From Chaenocephalus aceratus (Eukaryota > Chordata > Actinopteri > Perciformes > Channichthyidae): DNA of 64,000 bases. Every line of letters starts with the position of its first letter. Within the stretch, counting starts at the first letter, position 1. Made by a program: the position numbers and the translations under genes. Positions 19,161-28,392 of the stretch are shown in pieces. The DNA lies in NCBI GenBank assembly GCA_023974075.1, contig CM043801.1, forward strand, positions 22,065,236 through 22,129,235, read 5' to 3'. The notes beneath the pieces were generated by a model. The model had not been told where the DNA came from and did no database searches. It saw nothing but the letters and a program-made list of their open reading frames with translations.

Positions 19161-21659
19161 GTATGAGTCAAGTTGAGAGCTTAGAGATCAATGTTTTTCA
19201 AATTCCGTTGGATGGAGAAACAAGTTTAATGTCACAGGAGGACTGGAGAAATATTGATCCAGAGAACAGAACAGTTCACACACATGCAAAAACACACACA
19301 AAAATAATGTTTTTTTTTGTAGGTTTCTGATAAGGGCATTTAAACACAAGACATATCTGCTGACCTAATGGGGAATACATAAGAAATATGTAATTCAACA
19401 GTTGAGATGCATTTACCCAGGCAGACAGCAGGCAGGGGATTTTTCTCTTTACCAGCACCCATTAGACTGTGATTGATTTACTACTGTTTACTGTATATGA
19501 ATGGTACCGCTTCACTGGAGGCTTTTAAGTGGAGGCTACAATAGTGCCTATTCAAGAGTTACTGTGCAAACACAGGAAGCTACTAAAAAGGTAACTAGTA
19601 CTGCATTTTGATGTTGCTCCCAAGTAATGTATGCGTCTGTTACATGTCTGAGATTGGAAAATGTTGTAAAATATAAAAAGACTCCAGTGGAGCCATACTT
19701 TTATTTAACTTGATGTGATGCTGCTCCTTAAATCTAACTTTTGAGTATCAAGAACTCAATGTAGAACTGAGAGGAAGATGTTAAACATTTACAGTTTCAC
19801 CATCTGGCTGAGGTGAGCCTGGAGCAGAGCGGTAGCGGGAAAACAAATAGCCTAATATGGATTTAAAAAGCCCGGCTTGTGTGTGAACAACTCTGACCAA
19901 TCACAAAGTACTGTTCTGTGGGTTGAATTTCTTTAAACCCTCAGGTGCTAACACATCTGTAAGAAGAAAAAGCTGTAAATGTTGAAGCAGAAAACTACTG
20001 AATGGTGAGATTGAATATGAATGGCAGACACAAGCTCATTGTAAAAACAAAAATGTGATATCCAAAAGTTTCTTTTTTAAGTTATTGGATTTCTTTTTTA
20101 AATGCAATTACTAATTCCTCAATTATAGATGGAATACGTAAGCAGAACCAGTAATTGGCTTGGAGCTGGAGTTGGCTTCGATATGCCACTTTTTCGTTGA
20201 AGGCTGAAAACTCCAAAACTGTAACTCTACTTTTCAATAGAACAGAAGGTTAGTGATACTCAGAAGATAGATTTTGGATAGAGTATTACTTTAACATACA
20301 ACACATGCACACAGACACACAAACAGTTATGTTAATAAAAAGCACCTTCAGATGTTTATTTTTGGAATGGTAAATGATTGCATATCAGCCAATGTAAACA
20401 CTGTCTATCCTCAATAATACAAGAGGGTTATAATGTATGTAGAACCTGATGTTGTTACTGAACTTCACCTCTTGATACGGCAATTTTATGGAGCTCATGT
20501 AAACTGTTCCGTTAAAGTTGTTTTACACCGTCTGTATCGGGGCATGTGCTATGGCTTGTTCATGAACAAAGTACATAGAGTTTGTATCCATGAACACTGG
20601 TGGCTGCCTTTGACCTGGGAAATGCACGGAACAGGTGGTGCAACAAACTTCCACATCTCTGCTGCCATCAGAAAAGGACAAACATTTGACACATCATGAA
20701 CTGTACAGCCAGAATGCTAGTAGCTAGAAATATGATATGCTCCTGAAGCAATACAACACCCTGTTAAGGGAGAATACAGCAAACCATACTTAATTTGCTA
20801 CCGTTTTATGTTCAACTATGCTATACTACTGTGTTTATTGACATTTGCGTCCATTGAAAAAAAACTTTTAACTTAAGTTTACCTAATGCCTTATTTATTG
20901 TTAAGTTTTTTGGTTTCTTGCTGATCACCAAACGTATATTCGTTTTGTTCTTCTGTACATGAGCAGAAGTTTACAATAAATAACTAATCACTTTAATTGA
21001 TAAGCAGTCAATTAATCAAACATGTTGAGCTGATGCTCAGAGTGTAAAAAGAGAAGTGTAAATACATCCTGTATGTAAACTCTGTATTAAACAAACTCCT
21101 TCATCTTCAATTCCCTTCTCAGTCTTTATTATCTGATTAAATATGCAGCATGCTATGCCAACTCCTTATTTTCAAGGGTCCATTTAAAATTAGGTTCTTA
21201 ACATTACTACAAAGGTTGATTTCAATTATTTTCCACAACCTGACATTCATGTTGTAATGTATATATTTGTACATTCAGTGTTAGAGTTGTGCCTTGGTCG
21301 ATCCACCTTTTTTTTGTTATATACATGTGTATAAAAGTTCAGCGATTTTCTATTTGAGAGTATTATTTCATAAACATTTTCATTAAAAAAAATGATGTGG
21401 GGTGAAATCTAATAAAAAAGTAGGCGTACTACTTATCCAGTTTGGTTAATAAATCCTGAATCAATTTGAATTCCCTATGTCAAATTATATTATGGTTATT
21501 AAAAATAGAAGAAACAGTGAAATAAAAAAAGGCGTGTCCTACTTGTCTAGTGTAATAATACAATTCTGCATTGATTTTGAGTCATGGGGTCATGCAATGG
21601 GAGCTGATGGAGAAATCAAGCATATCCATGACAACAGTCTGAAACTAAGAACCAGATAA
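19161..21659. other. Downstream of ppm1l: probable 3' UTR and intergenic sequence
   Basis: AT-rich sequence after the ppm1l stop. An AATAAA near 20976 could mark the end of a long 3' UTR. The 88-aa frame at 20433-20699 has no family resemblance and is taken as chance. A short CA-rich patch lies near 20300. Confidence 0.45.
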
Positions 21660-22320
21660 AGGCCCAATCCCAAACCACGCCCTACATCCCACACCCCACC
21701 CCTCCATTCGCGCGGAGGGTCCGCCACATTAAGTGCTGTTCCAAACCAACGAATGTGGAGGGGGAGTGGGTTATCAAGCCCTCAAACAGCGAGTCTTCAT
21801 CGGTGCTGACTGGAGACCGGTCTCTAACTGTTCTTATGATACATCCATGGGTTGTTTCTCAATGTCGAGGACGCTTGCTTGGTAGCACATGTCTTCCAAG
21901 TCACTTGCTTCAGAAGCGAGGCAAGAGTCCTTCCTAGCCTCGGAAAACAAAGAATTGTGGAACAGGCTAACAGGTGTGCGTCATATGTGAGGCCCGCCTT
22001 AAATGGAGCGCTATTTCCGCCAAAGATTTAGAAATTGGTCCGTGCACAAAGCATTGTGGGGATTTTAAGACCGCGGAGTCGAAATTTCTCGCTACGAGGT
22101 GACGAGGACGTAGTATGCTTGAAATAGTCATGTGCTACCAAGCAAGCGTCCTCGACATTGGGTGTTTCTCAATGTCGAGTAAAGCAGCTCCAGAGCCACT
22201 ATTTCAAGAATACTACGTCATCGAGTGCCGCCGAAGGACTGTTCTCTCCACGGAGTTCACTCCGTCACTGAGGGGTAGTGTGTAGCGGTAGGGCGTAGGG
22301 CGTGGTTTGGGATTGGGCCT
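21660..22320. mobile_element. Second, shorter copy of the 2730-5269 transposon
   Basis: It has the same left end GGCCCAATCCCAAACCACGC (from 21661) and inverted right end (to 22319). Matching internal stretches include the GACTGGAGACCGGTCTCTA segment and the TCCGTCACnGAGGGGTAGTG subterminal region. It is about 660 bp and noncoding. It lacks the hAT insertions of the first copy but carries its own inverted-repeat insertion. Confidence 0.82.
21851..22160. mobile_element. Short inverted-repeat element nested in the 21.7-kb copy
   Basis: CAATGTCGAGGACGCTTGCT near 21860 reappears inverted at about 22138-22158, giving ~35-bp arms and an internal region of about 250 bp. A further direct copy of TGTTTCTCAATGTCGAG follows at 22163. 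This looks like a palindromic MITE; exact ends and target duplication are not resolved. Confidence 0.6.
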
Positions 22321-22724
22321 AAGTGTCAGTCAAATATCCGACCTTAAAAACAATTCTTCGCGGTCCCTCTTTTTATTCTTTTAACTCTACGCCTTCCTGG
22401 AAATTGGAATCATTACGCGTTCAACATTCACAAGAATGAGGGTGTGAGGTCAGAGTTTCTGGGATGCACATGCATATGCTAGGATACCGTAACTGCGCTC
22501 AACTCAACCCTGCTGCTGCAGGAGGGGCAGCTCGGAATCATTCGATGTTGCCATGTTTAGTGACGGGCTGTACCAGGTGGAGCGGCTCAGAATAGCTCTG
22601 ACATGAACTGATTCAAATGCTGAGACCCGTGTTGCAACTATAGGGGTCTAATAACCGCAGAGTCAAGTGCGTCACGCTACAGCTTTACGGGAACACATTG
22701 CCTTGTTTTGTGTACATTTGGCAC

Positions 22725-22738
22725 TGTATAAGAGAGAC
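22725..22738 (+). promoter_or_regulatory. TATA-like element before the 98-aa ORF
   Basis: CTGTATAAGAG lies about 130 bp before the ATG at 22859, a plausible spacing for a TATA box with a short leader. No other element supports it. Confidence 0.35.
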
Positions 22739-22858
22739 AAGTGCGCGCAGGCACCAGAGGAATTGAAGCTTATCATTGAGCCAACTCAGACACAGGAGCG
22801 AATTTTAAACAATTCTGCTTTTAATCTTTAAAGGAGTGTTTTGCATTTAAGTTATACT

Positions 22859-23155
22859 ATGGGACAACAAGGATCCAAATCCCCCATTGAAGCGCGGGTG
22901 ATTTTTCAGCGCGTTGGCACGGTGGACATGTATCAGAGAATCGGCGAATGTTGTTCTACACCCTCAATTGTCCGTATTCAGAAAAAGGTAACCAGTCAGT
23001 CGGCGAGTCCAGACTCTTCCCCCCGGCCAATTGAGAAGTCAACAACTAATTCTTGGTCCCAAAGCCGCGGTGACACCGGGGGACTGGTGTACGTAATGGA
23101 CAATCCAACCGGGGGCGTGTGGGTGAAGCCGGGAGAGAAATGGACCAGAACCTGA
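22859..23155 (+). CDS. Unrecognised 98-aa protein with N-myristoylation-type start
   Basis: I do not recognise this gene. The frame opens with an extra upstream Met (22841), but MGQQGSKSP at 22859 is the better start because it fits a Gly-2/Ser-6 N-myristoylation signal. The protein is polar, with a Ser-rich middle (QSASPDSSPRP) and a Gly/Trp-rich end (GGVWVKPGEKW). No membrane segment, zinc motif or enzyme motif is seen. It stands alone between ppm1l and arl14, in the same orientation, behind a TATA-like site. Its first residues (MGxxGSKxP) resemble those of arl14 next door (MGLRGSKQP), and a later GLVYVMD patch recalls a GTPase beta strand. There is no P-loop or NKxD, so this may be chance or a degenerate paralogue. 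It could also be non-coding. Confidence 0.4.
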   Translation: MGQQGSKSPIEARVIFQRVGTVDMYQRIGECCSTPSIVRIQKKVTSQSASPDSSPRPIEKSTTNSWSQSRGDTGGLVYVMDNPTGGVWVKPGEKWTRT

Positions 23156-24500
23156 TACACAAATGAAACATCCATTTGAAATGCACACAATTCCTTCGAT
23201 GGAATAAAGTGAAGCACCCCTTGCTTGGATGCACTGCCTCAAGCTCCTTCGTCTTCGGGCCAGGATGCATCTGATGTTGGCTCCTGCGTTGAGGGGCAGT
23301 GTGTGGAGTGACGGTGGATTTAATTCGTCTTAAGTGGGCTGGACTGATCACTGTAATTTATTGATTTAGTCTATAAGAGACATTCGTGTATTCAGTGTCA
23401 GACTGCTGGAGATTATGATGAAAGGAGGCGAAGAGTGCCATGCGCACTGAGATAACGTATTTTCTTTTGAAACACAGAGTCATTGTTTTGTTTCCAACAT
23501 TACTTTGAGCTGTTTTAGTTAGTAAGAATGGATGCATCGTGCAATACATACAATGTGAAAAAGGGTTTTTGGTTGTGTCTATACTTAGAGTTGGCTTATT
23601 TGGTTAACACATTGATGGAAGCTCACATTATCCCATATTTTAATGACCTACATGGGTTGTAAACACAGTGCACTTTTGCCAACTGTGCCGAGGTGAAAAG
23701 TTCATCCTGCTGATGGCCAACCTTCATTTATTTGTTCTTCCTTTTTGTTTGGTTGTGCCCTCCTTTTGGAATGTAAAATATATATTGAAATGGACTTATA
23801 CCATGCAAATACCGTCCAAATGCATGACATGAACCATTTTCATTGTACTTGTTTATTGCACTAATTAAGGTAAGTAGAAGAAGTGTCATACAAAAAAATA
23901 CTTGAAAGTATTTTCCGTAGAATTTCAAACTTTCAAACTGGTCAATTTTACCCTGAATGTAACAGGAGGGTTGTTAAGTCAGGTGGATGCCATTAAACTG
24001 TGTGGATGTTTGAAATGTATATGAAGGATGTAATGAATTTAACTTCCATATTATTTTACTAGAGAAGACTGTTTCAAGTTCAGTGAGGAACTGCATTTAT
24101 TTATTTGCCAGGTGAAGTACATTGTGCCTTATGTGTACGCATTGTTTGTTCGTAACCCTAAAGCAACTGTTGTGTTAATTCATTGAGTGCAATTCTTGAA
24201 CTGTGTCAGAATGTAATATAGGCAAACTATTCATGTGTCTGCAATGATGTATCCAAGGCGCTGTACACCATGGTCCTATAAAAAAAAACAAATGACTTAT
24301 TTGGCCTTTACATGAACGAGCCTTATAAATCATTATTAACAGTAAGGTACTTTCTTTCAGAACAAGCTATAACAATAAAACACTTTTCAATGTGCTTTTG
24401 GACTATGTAAACTCAAGTAGCAGAATTTGTGCAGTAAAAATGTTTTTTTATTTAAATAAAAGGTGTTATGATGATAAGATTAGCATTTCTACATTGCATA
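23156..24500. other. Intergenic, no gene seen
   Basis: AT-rich stretch between the 98-aa ORF and arl14, with several AATAAA signals (for example near 24376 and 24456) that could end an upstream transcript. No further coding frame has family resemblance. Confidence 0.45.
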
Positions 24501-24522
24501 GATTGCAAATCTCTTATACAGC

Positions 24523-24534
24523 GTATATAAACAA
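24523..24534 (+). promoter_or_regulatory. TATA box candidate for arl14
   Basis: GCGTATATAAAC lies about 190 bp before the arl14 ATG. It is a strong TATA match, consistent with a leader of roughly 150 nt if no intron intervenes. Confidence 0.5.
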
Positions 24535-24721
24535 GGGATAGGCCTATCTTCTTGTTGGTACAAACTTTGCACCCTGGTGTGGCACCTTATGGGTGAGTTA
24601 TTGTCAGCATGGAGCTAATGGCTTATCTATAAACCTCTGGGCAACGCACTAAGCTAACATTACGTCAAAAGAGAACTGTAAGTGCCCACTTGAGTTGACT
24701 TGCTTTATATTTTACACCGCC

Positions 24722-25252
24722 ATGGGACTGCGAGGATCGAAACAACCGGAAGCCCAAGTCCTCCTCCTGGGCCTGGACAATGCCGGAAAATCGACTCTCC
24801 TTTACAAACTGAAACACAACACGTGCGTCACAACAGTTCCCACCATCGGCTTCAACGTGGAAATGCTCGAGGCGAGAAAGAACAGGAAAAACCTCTCTCT
24901 AACCGTGTGGGATGTAGGTGGCCAGCGACAGATGCGCGAGCACTGGACCAAATTCCACCAGGACGCATCAGCCGTCGTGTTTGTTGTGGACAGCTCGTGT
25001 AAGGAGCGCATGGAGGAGGCGCGGAAAGAGCTGGAGAAAACTCTGGGGAGCGAACAGCTGCGGGGCCGTCCACTGGTCCTACTGGCCAACAAACAGGACG
25101 TGAATGGCGCTGTGACTGTCACTGAAATCAAGGACACGTTTAACCTGAGGAAGATTTGCTCTGGTCGGGATTGGTTCGTTCAGCCTTGTTCCGCGTCCAC
25201 TGGATTTGGGGTTGAAGAGGCCTTTAGGAGAGTGGTCCAAATGGTCAAATAA
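24722..25252 (+). CDS. arl14: ARF-like small GTPase ARL14
   Basis: Single-exon gene, 176 aa. I start at MGLRGSKQP (24722) rather than the upstream in-frame Met at 24695, because ARF-family proteins need Gly-2 for N-myristoylation. All nucleotide-binding motifs are present in order: P-loop GLDNAGKST (around 17-25), switch I TIGFN, switch II WDVGGQ, NKQD and the final C-S-A guanine loop. ARL14 acts on endosomal/MHC class II vesicle transport in mammals; that role is inferred by homology. The close relative ARL11 is the main alternative, but position beside ppm1l and near il12a matches the human ARL14 neighbourhood. The frame is intact, with the stop at 25250-25252. Confidence 0.88.
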   Translation: MGLRGSKQPEAQVLLLGLDNAGKSTLLYKLKHNTCVTTVPTIGFNVEMLEARKNRKNLSLTVWDVGGQRQMREHWTKFHQDASAVVFVVDSSCKERMEEARKELEKTLGSEQLRGRPLVLLANKQDVNGAVTVTEIKDTFNLRKICSGRDWFVQPCSASTGFGVEEAFRRVVQMVK

Positions 25253-25471
25253 AAACATGTATTTATATGAAATGTGTTTTTTTCAATGCATATGCAATAT
25301 GATGAATTATTTTTTTGTACAGCATCCTTGTTGGAAAAACATAATTTCGCTAATAGCATTAGAGCTAGTGAACCCATTAGGCTAGGCTACTTCATAGGAC
25401 ACTATAATGGATACCACATGAAACACGAGATACCTTATGGTCTATTAGTGTGCATTACAGGAGCCACCACT

Positions 25472-25508
<37 letters not shown>

Positions 25509-25553
25509 CACACACACACACACACACACACACCACCACACACACCACACACA

Positions 25554-25596
<43 letters not shown>

Positions 25597-25788
25597 ACAC
25601 ACCCACACACCACACACACACACACACACCACACAAACACACACACCACACACACCACACACACACACACACCCACACACACACCCACCACACACACACA
25701 CCCACACACACACCAACACACCCACACACCACACACCACACACACACACACACAACACACACACACACACACCACACACACACACACT
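25472..25788. repeat. Interrupted CA microsatellite
   Basis: A ~315-bp CA tract with frequent CACCACAC and CCCACAC interruptions lies about 220 bp after the arl14 stop. Long His/Thr and Cys/Val frames across it are artefacts. Confidence 0.95.
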
Positions 25789-26448
25789 GTCAATTATGAA
25801 ACGGAATTATGTCATACAGCCATGTCATTTTGATATATTACTGGGTTCATAAAGGCATGATCTGACTGACGAAGCATTCACATCAGCATGATAAGCAACA
25901 GACAAGTGCACATAGTAGGCTAATGTTTGGAATAGACGCCTTCAGAAAAATGAATACTGATGTGTAATAATGCAGTTTTCACACTAATCTAGTATGTTGT
26001 GCTAAATGAGTTGTGTGTTTATATACTTGTATGAATTAAAGATAAGTATAGAAGAGTTAAAGAGGCAAGAAGACAAAGTGGCAAATGTTATTTTTTACGA
26101 CATAACACGAAAGTTCTTATTAATGATTTAAAGCAGCTGATTTAAAAAGCATTGCAGTTTAATTTATATAAGCAACATCATTGATACATTGTGCAAAAGA
26201 ATAAATACAGAACATAGGCACTTGTCTGATACATTCCTCGGAACAAAGATAAATGACTGATACAATCCTTGGCGAGTATACTGTAGATGTACGCTCAGAG
26301 GCAGATCTTCCAGGGCGGCTTTTGTTGGTGTTTGCTGAAACGTCCATACTAATCAAATAAACAGCAATCTGAAATGTTAAAATATAAAGTGCCATTTAGT
26401 GAAGACTAAAGTTATGGAACTGACGTCCTTGTCATAACTTGTTCCATG
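25789..26448. other. Intergenic between convergent arl14 and C3orf80-like genes
   Basis: Genes on both sides point toward this stretch, so it should hold both 3' UTRs. Nothing else is recognised. Confidence 0.45.
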
Positions 26449-26936
26449 TTAAACTCCGACCGTCCTGTGTTCCCTTCCCGCACCGTCTCCTTCATATGTT
26501 GGCAGACGTTTGCATTGTTCGTATGAAGGCAGCTGCACATCAGGGGCCTGGATCCCTCAAGCTGTCCGGGGGGTACTGCTCTCCATTAGCGGCTTCTTGC
26601 GATGTGGTAGAGCAGGGAGGTCCGGGGAGGGGTGGCGGGGTGAGCTGCCTGGATCTGGAAACACAACATCCGCTGGACAAAGTATCCCACAGCGAAGAGA
26701 AGCAGCATAATGAGCACACCGGAAAGTTTCCGGGTGACCATGGCGATGTTGTAGTACGTGTTGTCCACGAACTGCTTGCAACAGGTGACGGCAGTGGTGT
26801 CGTTTCCCTGTGCGCAGCAAACCTGGTCACTCTCGACAAATGTATGGTCCACATTTCGGATGGAATAAAACAACTGTGCGAACAAAAAAGCAAAGGTGAA
26901 CAACACCAGAGCTTGACAATTGTAGAAAAACGTCAT
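26449..26936 (-). CDS. C3orf80-like small membrane protein, C-terminal frame apparently broken
   Basis: The open frame from MTFFYNCQ (26936) runs 116 residues to a stop at 26586. It has a hydrophobic signal segment (residues 8-26), a Cys-rich ectodomain (VCCAQGN...TCCKQF), then KLSGVLIMLLLFAVGYFVQR as a transmembrane helix. The paired-Cys motif, the KLSG membrane segment and location next to il12a fit the vertebrate C3orf80 family, of unknown function. Family members carry a longer tail with LPSYE and LPTYE motifs. These two motifs appear in another frame (VQLPSYEQ and RLPTYEG, about 26470-26535) ending at 26449. Two small indels between 26536 and 26600 therefore separate the membrane part from its expected tail. 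Whether that is assembly error or real truncation is open. Confidence 0.7.
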
Positions 26937-28392
26937 TGCTGAGTTGAAAGGGAGAGATGATCCAGTAAAGCTCCGTGGAAACGCTCGGGAACAGGGCGCA
27001 GGCAAGAAGATTCACTCAATATCTGAAAGATGGGTTGGCTGAAACGTGAAGCGGAGCTATCAACTGCGAGCCCACGAGACATAGAAAAATACCGGAAAAT
27101 GGAGAAAAATAACGAAAAAAAAAAAATTCCTCACACATTGAACCGTCAGCAGTCAGCTATCACTATACAAGTGGGCTACGCAGACAGCTGAATCCCTCTC
27201 TGCAGCATATGAATATGCCAACAAGCTTGACATGAACTCTTAAGTGTACTTCAATCTGCTCTTGATTTATTATGCACTTAACGGTTATGTTGATGCCGTC
27301 CAGCCAACGTAAACACCGATGGCTGTTCATTGGATATGAAAGTAAACAGGCGCCCAGGACATCGACCGTCTGCAGCACTGAGAAATGAGCCTTTGATTAA
27401 TTGTGAAGGTGGGAGGGGACATTAAACCAGCAGACTGCAGAAGAGACTGTTGATGATTCAGCACCAGGGACAACGCTCAACACGCCCACTGAGGGAAACA
27501 ATGGGTGTTCGCTGTCTGAGGTGCTGACACAACCAAACCCACAACTACTAACTAAGTGTTCCAGAAAGCAGGAGCCCGAAACATTTCCATTTGCAATATT
27601 TATACATTAATGGGCAGGTATTTCCTGGGAAGGCTGCGATGGTTTGGTAGGCTTTCAAAGTGGTTTACACAATGGTCACTAATAAGCACTCTTTCTCCAG
27701 GAAACTATTCTAATACAGGTCTCTAAAGTGACCAATAATCACACAATTGACTTAATTGTTTTACTGGAAGAAGTAAGCAAAGACAACATTCTATATTTCT
27801 GCATATACCCTCACAATGATTAATCAATAATGGGAGGACATGATGGGTAGGCTGTGGTAATGATGGCGGGAAGTGCTCCTAAAAGCATGTCTGCTTTTTT
27901 TCTCAGATCAAAAATCGGGATTATGTGAAATGCATTTTTACAGTGGATGACAGAAGGATGCACATAGTGTGAATTTGTGTCAACTACACAAACACACAAT
28001 GCAACCTTTTGACATCCATTTGTGCCGTTTTGGCCCAATGACTTGAGTGCTTCAAACCCAATGCTAATTGAATTGTTTGCTAAAAGGCATATCAAGTTCT
28101 TGGCAAAAGAACGACAGGATGCATGTTGGAAAAAAAAGAAAAATCAGAACAAATAATTGAGATCATTATAATGCTCATGTGTTTTGTAATAAGCAGGTTA
28201 AAAAAAGCCAAGTTAAAGTTAAATGTTTATTCGGAATTGTTTTTATTTGTACAGAAAACATTTGAACTATAACAGTAATTGGAAATGTGAAAAGTACTCA
28301 AATAACCTTATTCCAGGTGAGATGGTATAAGAATGATACTTCTGTATTCACAGGAGTTGTGTTCTGTCCAAAATGTTTTAATTCTGTACAAG
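26937..28392. other. Intergenic between C3orf80-like gene and zp3
   Basis: Upstream region of the C3orf80-like gene and 3' flank of zp3. No extra exon or transposon end is recognised. Confidence 0.45.

Noticed and set aside
20433..20699. 88-aa plus-strand ORF downstream of ppm1l
   Set aside because: No recognised motif; it lies in the probable 3' UTR.
24695..24721. Upstream in-frame Met for arl14 (185-aa version)
   Set aside because: It would bury Gly-2 of the MGLRGSK start that ARF-family membrane anchoring needs.
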